Below are positions 7,330-14,119 of a stretch of 40,904 bases of DNA, piece by piece. The translations under genes and the position numbers were made by a program. The stretch is from a virus. Position 1 is the first letter of the stretch. Each line of letters starts with the position of its first letter. The stretch covers positions 1 through 40,904 of IMG/VR virus record IMGVR_UViG_3300043446_001778; one strand, 5' to 3'. Under the pieces are notes generated by a model that made no database searches, was not told where the DNA came from, and saw only the letters and a list, made by a program, of their open reading frames with translations.

Positions 7330-9210
7330 TTATGCTAGAGTGTACAACAATCTTTCTTGTGCATCTCTACTGTCCCTCATAGCTCTTAGCATTTCGTCGT
7401 TTTGAGCTACCTGTTGTTCTAGAATTTGTACCAATGGTCTCCAATCAATGTTCATGGGAACAGCTCCTTTGGCCAGTGGAATGACAGCTTCTGGACCATC
7501 TTCACCTACCAAAGTTGGACCACGAGTAACACCTCCTGTGGCCATTGGATCGGCCATTGGATTTCCAATTGCAGTTCCACCATTTTGTTGAGGTTCAGGT
7601 GTCATAATTTTATTAATTACACCTTCTGCGCCCTGGATTATGATATTTGTAGCGGTAACAGCAAGATCCTGAACTTTGAATCCCAGCTTCACTAAATTGG
7701 TCATTTCAACAAACTGTTCTGCTATCTTTACATCAATTTTTTGTTGTCCTTCCAACATCTGCTGCATTGCACTTTGGATTGTAGCATTTATTGCATCTGC
7801 TTGGCCTCTCGCAGCCTGTTGCTCTTCAACTGTAAGACCAACTGTAGACGGTTGCAAAATCTTACTTAGATTTGCAATTGTGTTAAAACTTGCAATAACT
7901 GAATTGGCAGCGTCTGCTATGTCTTTTAATGGGCCGTCAATTCTATTATAGATATCTTTGTACATGTCGCCGGCCAGCTTGGCTTCTGCATCGATAGCAT
8001 CTCTATTATTTTCAAACAGCACTTTAGTAAAGTTTTTAAACTCTGTTGCGCTCATTGTTTTGGCTGCTTGTGTCAGCTGTTCCATGACATCTGCTAGCAC
8101 AGGAAACTGTGATATTAATCTCTGCTGCTCAGCTCCCAGTTTGTCACGGCCTTGAACCATTTGCATGGCTACATCACCTAACACAGGACTCATTTTGCCA
8201 AAAATACCTGTAACCAGTTGCAAATTAGTACCAGCATCTTTGAATCCTGCAGCTTCTGCTTCTCTAATTGTTGATGCATAGCCCAGTCGCGCTCTACGCT
8301 GTCTTTCAGCAGCTGCTTGTTGTTCCGCTGTCTGTCCAGTTATTTCTGACAGCATTTTTACATTTCTCAAGTATTCTTTAATGGCAGCAGTTTGATTTGC
8401 AGTGTTACTGTAATCTGTTCTACCCAGTTGACCTTGTAGAGCCAAATACTGAGCAGTGGCAGCAGCCAAGTCATTAAAGCTGCCATACAGTCCAACTAAT
8501 GCTCGATCCGTTATAAGTTCTTGTTTAGTAAAACCGATCACTGCTTGAGTAGCACTAGTCATTCCTATGCCCATTGCTGAAAGATTATCAGCACTGCGGC
8601 CAACCAAAGCCACAAACTCTCTCATAGGCACGCCTGTGGCCTGTACGGCATTTTGCAGATAAAACAGTGATCCACCAAAAGTAGCTCCAGCTTTACTGAC
8701 ATTTATATAACTGTCCAACTGCTGTTGCATGGCACCCAATTGGAACGACAAAGCTCTGTTAACTAATCCCAGGGCTTCTGCTGTGGCTTTCGCAGCTACG
8801 TTAATAAATGTGCCTAGGCCTTTGAAATGGCCAGCAACTTTACCCAAACCGTCCGCTATACCTTGTACAGTATTGAAAAATAAGTTCATACCGCCGGCAG
8901 CTGATTGAAATACACCTGTGGCAGCAGCAAAACTTTGAGTAGTGCTGATTGCACTGTTGCTTAAATTTATTAATCCTCGTACTGTGTTCGACAAAAGACT
9001 TTCATAGGCCAACTGTCGTCTTTCCAGTTTTTTCATGGAATCTTCAACAGCGTCACTGGCTGTTTTCAATCCAACAAAACTGCCTGCCAAAGATCGTAAC
9101 GTTGATGAAGTTGCGCTGCTGGCGCCAGAAACACGACCCGACATGCCGTCAAAAGCTGCGGTCAATCTGTCAATTGAGTCTTGTAATCGTGAAATGTCTG
9201 CTGCGTCCAT
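7330..9210 (-). CDS. Tail tape-measure protein (functional equivalent of gp29)
   Basis: A 626-residue, Ala/Gln/Leu-rich, largely helical protein. Near the C-terminus it carries GGVTRGPTLVGEDGPEAVIP, the GxxGPEAVIPL signature common to tape-measure proteins of many tailed phages. The N-terminal 100 residues (LQDSIDRLTAAFDGMSGRVS followed by SMKKLERRQLAYESLL) look like coiled coil, and the middle holds Ala-rich hydrophobic helices. The length is close to T4 gp29 (590 residues). I start it at the ATG at 9210, giving MDAADISRLQ. A TTG at 9246 would add 12 residues but begins only four bases after the promoter box. It sits directly upstream of gp20, an arrangement unlike T4. Confidence 0.85.
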   Translation of the reverse strand: MDAADISRLQDSIDRLTAAFDGMSGRVSGASSATSSTLRSLAGSFVGLKTASDAVEDSMKKLERRQLAYESLLSNTVRGLINLSNSAISTTQSFAAATGVFQSAAGGMNLFFNTVQGIADGLGKVAGHFKGLGTFINVAAKATAEALGLVNRALSFQLGAMQQQLDSYINVSKAGATFGGSLFYLQNAVQATGVPMREFVALVGRSADNLSAMGIGMTSATQAVIGFTKQELITDRALVGLYGSFNDLAAATAQYLALQGQLGRTDYSNTANQTAAIKEYLRNVKMLSEITGQTAEQQAAAERQRRARLGYASTIREAEAAGFKDAGTNLQLVTGIFGKMSPVLGDVAMQMVQGRDKLGAEQQRLISQFPVLADVMEQLTQAAKTMSATEFKNFTKVLFENNRDAIDAEAKLAGDMYKDIYNRIDGPLKDIADAANSVIASFNTIANLSKILQPSTVGLTVEEQQAARGQADAINATIQSAMQQMLEGQQKIDVKIAEQFVEMTNLVKLGFKVQDLAVTATNIIIQGAEGVINKIMTPEPQQNGGTAIGNPMADPMATGGVTRGPTLVGEDGPEAVIPLAKGAVPMNIDWRPLVQILEQQVAQNDEMLRAMRDSRDAQERLLYTLA

Positions 9211-9249
9211 AAGTCTAAACCGGTACTGAATTTGTGATAAGTACAAGTA

Positions 9250-9255
9250 TATTTA
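9250..9255 (-). promoter_or_regulatory. Late promoter core (CA)TAAATA for the tape-measure gene
   Basis: Minus-strand CATAAATATACTTG, sharing TAAATATACTTG with the site at 560-565. It lies 39 bases before the ATG at 9210, so a leader of about 33 bases is expected. It sits in the divergent gap shared with the rightward gp26-like gene, which has no TAAATA of its own. Confidence 0.6.
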
Positions 9256-9267
9256 TGGATATCAAAA

Positions 9268-10110
9268 ATGACTGATTCGACTGCTAGCAATCCTCTAAGC
9301 AAATATTTTAGACAGCCTAAACTGTATATCAAACTGCCCAGCGGCGGCAAGTGGTATGCCCCGGAAAGCTTTGTGCCTTCGGTAACAGGGGAAATACCCG
9401 TTTATGCCATGACGGGCAAGGACGAACTGATACTAAAAAACCCCGACGGTTTACTTAATGGACAAAGCACAGTGGATGTTATTCAAAGCTGTGTGCCCAA
9501 TATCAAAAATGCTTGGGATATTCCCTTAGTTGACTTAGACGCGGTTTTGATAGCAATTAGACAAGCTACCTACGGTAATAGAATGGATTTTGTCAGTGTT
9601 TGCACACACTGCGGGCATAAAAATGAAAATTCAATGGATTTAGGAGTACTGTTCAGTAAAATCACTGCACCTGACTACAGTCAAACAATTAAAACACACA
9701 ATCTAGAATTTTATCTCAAACCACAGACTTATCACTCAATGAATCAAGCCAGCTTTGAAACTTTTGAACAACAGAGATTGCTGAATGTAGTGGCAGATGA
9801 CACGCTGTCTGCCCAAGATAAATCTATAAAATTTAATCAACTGTTTAACAATTTATTGAATATCACAGTAAATCAAGTGGCCAGCTGCATAGCTGCAATT
9901 AAAACACAGGAAGGTGAGCTGGTCGACGATGCTAAACTTATTACAGAATTTGTTAAAAACTGCGATAAAGATATTTGGAACAGTCTTAAAACCAGTTTAG
10001 ATAAAATCAACGAAAGTTTTGCTACAAAAAATATTCCTGTTACTTGTGAAAGCTGTACCAAAGACTACACATCACCCTTAATTTTTGAACAAACAAGTTT
10101 TTTCGGCTAA
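9268..10110 (+). CDS. 26: Baseplate hub protein, T4 gp26-like, with zinc-ribbon cysteines
   Basis: A 280-residue protein with the pattern of the T4 gp26-type baseplate hub family: KLYIKLPSGGKWY at the start, then EIPVYAMTGKDELILKNPDG, followed by LVDLDAVLIAIRQATYGNRM. In T4 the family acts in assembly of the central hub that meets the tape measure. Two cysteine pairs, C112-x-x-C115 and C260-x-x-C263, probably bind one zinc ion across the domain. T4 gp26 is shorter (about 208 residues). The ATG at 9268 has GGA eight bases upstream; the ATG a few bases earlier is out of frame and closes at once. It is divergent from the tape-measure gene and followed by a small gene. Confidence 0.85.
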   Translation: MTDSTASNPLSKYFRQPKLYIKLPSGGKWYAPESFVPSVTGEIPVYAMTGKDELILKNPDGLLNGQSTVDVIQSCVPNIKNAWDIPLVDLDAVLIAIRQATYGNRMDFVSVCTHCGHKNENSMDLGVLFSKITAPDYSQTIKTHNLEFYLKPQTYHSMNQASFETFEQQRLLNVVADDTLSAQDKSIKFNQLFNNLLNITVNQVASCIAAIKTQEGELVDDAKLITEFVKNCDKDIWNSLKTSLDKINESFATKNIPVTCESCTKDYTSPLIFEQTSFFG

Positions 10111-10178
10111 GGCTTTTGACTCTTAGTAATCAGGAAATTGGCGACTTTATCAACAGTTTAGAAAAAGAGTCAAAAGCC
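10111..10178 (+). repeat. Perfect 14-bp inverted repeat spanning a start codon
   Basis: GGCTTTTGACTCTT at 10111-10124 is exactly reverse-complementary to AAGAGTCAAAAGCC at 10165-10178, with 40 bases between. The TTG start codon of the 72-residue gene (10116-10118) lies inside the left arm. In mRNA the start would be paired with codons about 17-21 of the same gene, suggesting translational control. Confidence 0.85.
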
Positions 10179-10334
10179 CTAACAAAACACATTCATAATT
10201 TAGTTTGGCAACAAAGAGGCGGTCTCACTACCAACGAAGCATTTGAACTGTCATTCAGTGATCGAGAAATTATCGTTGAACTGATAAAAGAAAGAACTGA
10301 TGTTACCAATGAAACTAAATTGCCTTACTTTTAA
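10116..10334 (+). CDS. Small conserved hub-neighbour protein (TTG start)
   Basis: A 72-residue protein that starts five bases after the gp26-like stop. It matches the general pattern of a small protein I associate with the gene after gp26 in marine T4-like phages: LSNQEIGDFINSL at the start, a central WQQRGGLTTNEAFELSFSDR and a terminal KLPYF. I have no function for it; a chaperone-like role in tail or hub assembly is possible given its place. There is no ATG anywhere in the frame, so a non-ATG start is required. TTG at 10116, with AAGG three bases before it, gives the expected N-terminus. The start codon is inside a 14-base inverted repeat. Confidence 0.75.
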   Translation: MTLSNQEIGDFINSLEKESKALTKHIHNLVWQQRGGLTTNEAFELSFSDREIIVELIKERTDVTNETKLPYF

Positions 10335-10352
10335 AGATGTGCTACGCACATC

Positions 10353-10390
10353 TATCATTTTCGCTTACGCTCAATGATATATTGTTTTTT
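10353..10390 (+). terminator. Probable terminator after the gp26-like unit
   Basis: Stem TATCATT (10353-10359) pairs with AATGATA (10373-10379), followed after five bases by six T at 10385-10390. The stem is AT-rich and the loop holds a short GC inner pairing, so it is weaker than the gp23 terminator. The hairpin at 10335-10353 directly after the stop codon may add to it. Confidence 0.5.
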
Positions 10391-10503
10391 CTTCAAGAGC
10401 GAAGCGATTTAATATTCATCTAGATTAATCAGTCACACTTTGCCCGAACTGGGCAAAGATAGCTTCATCTGAGTTGAACCAAGCCACTTAGCGTTAGAAC
10501 TAT

Positions 10504-10527
10504 ATTTGCTATTTGCAAATAGCAAAT
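10504..10527. repeat. 24-bp perfect palindrome
   Basis: ATTTGCTATTTG followed directly by its exact reverse complement, with no spacer. No T run follows on either strand, so it is not a typical terminator. A dimeric protein-binding site or a cruciform-forming site fits better, but no function is shown. Confidence 0.85.
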
Positions 10528-10612
10528 GCGTAGGCGGTTGTCCGGTACCTACTCGTTCCGTCTTATCACAACGGCGGGTTTATACACATACGCTAACATA
10601 CATATAAACCGT

Positions 10613-10636
10613 GCAGTATCACTACTGCGTCTTTTT
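10613..10636 (+). terminator. Second possible rightward terminator
   Basis: GCAGTA-TCAC-TACTGC hairpin followed by GTC and five T at 10632-10636. It is rightward-oriented and could be a back-up terminator that protects the leftward genes from readthrough. It lies about 280 bases beyond the last rightward stop codon. Confidence 0.45.
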
Positions 10637-10788
10637 AGCCTTTTGAATCCTGTTCCAACAACCAAACAGCGGCACTTGCTGTCTTCATCCTTGCGGGTAG
10701 TGGTTGAGTGCTCACTAGCGCGGTGAGTCTTCCATCCCTGCGATCCAAGATCCAGGTCTAGGGCACATGAAATTGACCTGTGCGAGTC

Positions 10789-11223
10789 TTAACTGCTTAG
10801 TTTGTCCTTGATATGGGAGCCATGAATACGACAGTTTATGATGCCGTTATAATAATCGTTTGATTCTAATACACGCCTTGCAAACTGTTCTCTTGCTTCG
10901 ATATAACTACATTCTGCTTTGGATTTACAATAGTAAAGTATTTCTCTAGTAAAATTTTCTGCGCCTAACTGCTCAATGTCCTTTTGCAGTTCGGGGCTGC
11001 TGCCATAATAATCGCGCCAATCGCTGTCTATTTTTGATCTTATTTTTCGTTTTCGTTTATTGCCGTTTTTAAATTTTACTGTTTTAACCGTAGTTTTACT
11101 GAATTTTGCCAGTTTTTTGCCTATGTATTTGCGCCCTGATAATTGATTTGTGATGATGTATACAAAACCTACACAGTCCTCGGGTAAATTCTCAACTGAT
11201 ACGCCTTCGAATAACCAAGTCAT
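10789..11223 (-). CDS. GIY-YIG nuclease-superfamily protein
   Basis: A 144-residue protein with the two hallmark strands of the GIY-YIG fold: GFVYIITN at residues 19-26 (GFVY in place of GIY) and KYIG at 32-35. A basic stretch follows, then WRDYYGSS, and later YIEAREQF around residue 108, whose Glu could be the metal-binding residue. The fold is a DNA-cleaving domain found in homing and repair endonucleases. No extra DNA-binding domain is visible, and the protein resembles small freestanding GIY-YIG proteins that recur in marine T4-like phages. It lies just after gp46/gp47, so a role in repair or recombination is as likely as homing. The ATG at 11223 has no close ribosome-binding site. Confidence 0.8.
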   Translation of the reverse strand: MTWLFEGVSVENLPEDCVGFVYIITNQLSGRKYIGKKLAKFSKTTVKTVKFKNGNKRKRKIRSKIDSDWRDYYGSSPELQKDIEQLGAENFTREILYYCKSKAECSYIEAREQFARRVLESNDYYNGIINCRIHGSHIKDKLSS

Positions 11224-11240
11224 GTGTTTGTTTGATAGTG

Positions 11241-11265
11241 TGCCTTAATAATTATGCCTTAATAA
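11241..11265 (-). repeat. 11-base direct repeat upstream of the GIY-YIG gene
   Basis: TGCCTTAATAA occurs at 11241-11251 and again at 11255-11265 (period 14) in the gap between gp46 and the GIY-YIG gene. On the transcribed strand each copy reads TTATTAAGGCA and contains AAGG. It could be a regulator site or a slippage duplication. Confidence 0.6.
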
Positions 11266-11293
11266 ATGATAGTAATGTGATATTGAAATTAAC

Positions 11294-13057
11294 TTAAACA
11301 ACTTCTACATCTGTGCTGTAGTTGGTAAAACCGTTTTCTTTTACAACTGTAAGGATGTTGTTAACACGCCCTGCTAGTTCATCTTTGTGCGACACTAACC
11401 ATACTGACCTATTACCTTCGCGACTCATTTTCTTTAGAATGCCCAGTGCATTTTCTACACCTGACGCATCCATGCCCGAGTCTACTAGTTCGTCGATGAA
11501 CAATAAATTAATGGGTTGATACAAGCTTTCCCATACATCGCGGAAACTCCAACTTAGGCTTAGGATCAATCTATTGCGTTCGCCTCTGCTTAAGTTGTCA
11601 AAGTCTAATTCGCGACCGTATTCTTCAATGCTGACAGTTAAATCGTTTAAGAACTTGACGGTATGCGGTAATCCAATCTTGTCCAAATAATGACTGAGTC
11701 TTGCGTTTAAATGACTTAAGTTTTGATCAATAATCTTTTTACGAATAAACGAATCTTTGTTGGTCAGTAACTTCAACAAAAACTCTTGATGTTCTTTAAT
11801 TCTTGTAAGTTCATTGATCAAGTCATAACTGACTGTTTCCAATGCTTGTGTTTCCATGTCTGAAATTTGATCAGCATAGGGATCTGCTTCGTTTTGTTTT
11901 GCTGTTAGCTGTGTTAGTACCGTGGCCATACTGGCTCTGTGTTCAAATGCGTCACTTTCACTGGCGTAGAATGTTTCGGGTTTACTACACATAAACACAG
12001 GATTAGCTTCCAGTGTAGCAATTTCACTGTGCAGTTGATCTACGGTCTTTGCTGATTCTGCCAGTGCTTGTTGTTTTGAATCCAGCACAACACTGTGTTG
12101 GTCATCGTGAAATGCTTGTCCGCAGGCATAACATTTATGATCTTTTAACTGTTGCACTTCAGTATCTAACTTAGCCCAAGTCTTTTGTTCTTTGGACAAT
12201 GCTTGTTTGGCCGCAGTTAATTTCACAGCATGATCTCTACTCAATCTTGCTTGTTCATTATATACTGCTAGAGTTTTGTGTGCTTCCAGTTCAGATTCGA
12301 TGTCTAACTTTGCCAGTTCATCATAAGCTGACTGTAGGTCAGCACAATCTGTGTCTTTCTTTTGTAGCCACAGTGATTGCCTGCGTTTTAGTGCATCAAT
12401 TTGATCCTGCACTCGCTTGTTAGCATCCTGTACAGCTTTGATTCTATATTCTTCTTCAGTTATTGCTTCTTTGGTAGCTTTAGTCTGTTCTTTTAGTGTT
12501 TCGGCTTTTTCACTGAGCATGGTAATACCCAGCAACTGTTCAATTATAGTACGCTGGTCATTGGCCCGCATACTTAGGAAAGGTTCTGTATAAGTATTCA
12601 GTGCCACAATGTGTTTGAACATGTCGTGACTCATGTTTAACAGTCGTTCGATTTCCTGTTGCGTTTCTCTACTGTCACCTTGACTGTTATCGTCTTTACT
12701 TTCTAATTCTTCTTCGTCAATGTAAAACTTCAGCACATTGGGCTTGCGACCACGCTCGATTCTATAGCTACGACCTTCACATTCAAAGTCAATGGTCACT
12801 AACATGTTACGACTGTTAGTTTTGTTGATAAGATTGTCTTTTTTGATGTTAGTCAGTGCTTGGCCGTACAGCGCATAACTCAGCGCATTGATAATGGTAG
12901 TTTTGCCTGTACCATTTCTAGCACCGGAATCATCACCGCCTAAGTCTAGGTTTTCACCCAAGACCAGTGTTAAATCTTTTCGATCAAAATCAATGCCCTG
13001 CGTGGCATTGCCTACACTCATAAAATTTTTAACAGAAAGACTTTTAATTTTAAACAT
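11294..13057 (-). CDS. 46: Recombination endonuclease ATPase subunit, T4 gp46 (Rad50-like)
   Basis: A 587-residue ABC/SMC-type ATPase that works with gp47 to resect double-strand ends for recombination-dependent replication. The Walker A motif is at residues 48-53 (NGTGKT) within the gp46-typical GENLDLGGDDSGAR context from residue 34. Two coiled-coil arms flank a zinc hook, C309-Y-A-C312. The C-terminal half has the signature LSRGERNRL at 489-497, Walker B LLFIDE at 518-523, a D-loop-like SGMD and the H-loop His557. All catalytic elements look intact. Its ATG overlaps the gp47 stop by one base (TAATG), so the two are translationally coupled, as expected for subunits needed together. Confidence 0.97.
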   Translation of the reverse strand: MFKIKSLSVKNFMSVGNATQGIDFDRKDLTLVLGENLDLGGDDSGARNGTGKTTIINALSYALYGQALTNIKKDNLINKTNSRNMLVTIDFECEGRSYRIERGRKPNVLKFYIDEEELESKDDNSQGDSRETQQEIERLLNMSHDMFKHIVALNTYTEPFLSMRANDQRTIIEQLLGITMLSEKAETLKEQTKATKEAITEEEYRIKAVQDANKRVQDQIDALKRRQSLWLQKKDTDCADLQSAYDELAKLDIESELEAHKTLAVYNEQARLSRDHAVKLTAAKQALSKEQKTWAKLDTEVQQLKDHKCYACGQAFHDDQHSVVLDSKQQALAESAKTVDQLHSEIATLEANPVFMCSKPETFYASESDAFEHRASMATVLTQLTAKQNEADPYADQISDMETQALETVSYDLINELTRIKEHQEFLLKLLTNKDSFIRKKIIDQNLSHLNARLSHYLDKIGLPHTVKFLNDLTVSIEEYGRELDFDNLSRGERNRLILSLSWSFRDVWESLYQPINLLFIDELVDSGMDASGVENALGILKKMSREGNRSVWLVSHKDELAGRVNNILTVVKENGFTNYSTDVEVV

Positions 13058-14073
13058 TAGAGATTTCTATAAATGTCCAAGAGCAATCTACTGTCAAATT
13101 GATTGCTTTCGATATTTGTAATTTGATTGGTAACAATTTGATCTACACTTTCAAATGCCACATTGCCTTGAATAGCGTATTCTTCAAGATTAACATTCTT
13201 TTGGGGAATCAGTGTAATTTCACGCAGACTGTGACTCTGCATATAAGTTTCTTTGATAAAGTTAGCTTCTTCGTAACTGATATCTATATCAATATTTACC
13301 CTCACATGCATTTTGGGTTTAAGGATCTTGTCTGCGTGATCTAAAATAGCACCCAGCCCCAATACACGATAAGTGGGTTGATCTGGCCAAGCATGAAACT
13401 CGGGTTCCTTGCCCCATTCCAGTACAGTTAGGCCACGCTCGTCGTCATCTGCATCCGCATAATTATGCGGGAAACAGTTGCCAATGTAAGTAATATTTTT
13501 GTGTGTTTGTCGTTTATGAAAGTGTCCAGTAAACACATGTTCAATGTTACTGAAACTTTCTCGTTTTAGTTCACCGTGGTCTGGCATCTGTACCATGGCA
13601 TTCATATAAAAGTGCGGCAGTTCAAAATGCCCAAACACATACTTGCCTTTTAGTTTAGGTATCTGTTTATGATCGTCGCCTACCAACCATGGGGCAATAA
13701 CAACGTTACCACTGTTAAACCAATCATTGCAAATATGGATGTTAGGTAAATGTCTTGCCCATTCAACGCTTTGGATGTCTCTCTTATCGCGATAATAAAG
13801 ATCGTGATTGCCAGGAATAAAGTAAACATTGGAAAAATTGGCGTTGAGATGCTCAAGAGCCCTAAGGCTATAGTTAAGCGTAACAATATTAATGCTAGCA
13901 CGATTATTATGCCAGTCACCCAAAAATAACGCTGTGTCACAGTTTAACTCCTTGGCTTTTTCGGTAGCCCATTTGACAAAAGCCAAACAATCCTCGTTGT
14001 GAACTTGACTATTGGACTTTAGTCCAAAGTGAATATCTGTAAAGATTGCGGCTCGTTTGAATAAATTAGACAT
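13057..14073 (-). CDS. 47: Recombination endonuclease nuclease subunit, T4 gp47 (Mre11-like)
   Basis: A 338-residue calcineurin-type metallophosphoesterase, partner of gp46. The metal-binding motifs appear in order: D13-x-H15 in FTDIHFG, GDWH at 52-55, GNHD at 88-91, GHF at 148-150 and GHFH at 183-186. The C-terminal 100 residues are the capping and gp46-binding region. Length is close to T4 gp47 (339). The ATG at 14073 has no clear ribosome-binding site. It follows the gp55-like gene by 46 bases and overlaps gp46 by one base, giving the T4 order 55-47-46. Confidence 0.97.
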   Translation of the reverse strand: MSNLFKRAAIFTDIHFGLKSNSQVHNEDCLAFVKWATEKAKELNCDTALFLGDWHNNRASINIVTLNYSLRALEHLNANFSNVYFIPGNHDLYYRDKRDIQSVEWARHLPNIHICNDWFNSGNVVIAPWLVGDDHKQIPKLKGKYVFGHFELPHFYMNAMVQMPDHGELKRESFSNIEHVFTGHFHKRQTHKNITYIGNCFPHNYADADDDERGLTVLEWGKEPEFHAWPDQPTYRVLGLGAILDHADKILKPKMHVRVNIDIDISYEEANFIKETYMQSHSLREITLIPQKNVNLEEYAIQGNVAFESVDQIVTNQITNIESNQFDSRLLLDIYRNL

Positions 14074-14119
14074 TAGGTTAGTTTACTATGCAAAAAGAGC
14101 AAAGTCAAATACTGCTTTG

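Larger units (their letters stand above)
10335..10788. other. Gene-free 454-base region with an array of perfect hairpins
   Basis: No convincing gene lies here. It separates two convergent units and is visibly richer in G and C than its surroundings in the second half. Perfect stems are AGATGTGC/GCACATCT at 10335-10353 (loop TAC), TATCATT/AATGATA at 10353-10379, CTTTGCCC/GGGCAAAG at 10438-10458, a 24-base palindrome at 10504-10527, GGTTTATA/TATAAACC at 10577-10610 and GCAGTA/TACTGC at 10613-10628. Two of them are followed by T runs. Part of this is probably transcription termination, but six stems exceed that need, so a structured RNA or a DNA-level site is possible. No tRNA fold was found on either strand. 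Confidence 0.7.

Noticed and set aside
9211-9246. TTG at 9246 as start of the tape-measure gene
   Set aside because: It lies four bases after the late promoter core and adds a segment without typical features; the ATG at 9210 gives a normal leader.
10524-10540. GCGTAGGCGGTT resembles a conserved stretch of 16S rRNA
   Set aside because: Only about 12 bases match and the flanks do not resemble rRNA; a chance match.
10526-10726. 66-residue rightward frame in the hairpin region
   Set aside because: No ribosome-binding site, and composition unlike the phage genes; it runs through several hairpins.
10400-10790. Possible tRNA in the gene-free region
   Set aside because: Isolated T-arm-like words exist on the minus strand, but no cloverleaf with acceptor and anticodon arms could be built.
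11294-13057. Intein or intron in the gp46 gene
   Set aside because: All motifs are in order, and the length is close to T4 gp46 (560).
14074-14119. Possible terminator between gp55-like and gp47
   Set aside because: Only a five-base CAAAG/CTTTG stem before a T-rich stretch; too weak, and gp47 probably depends on readthrough.
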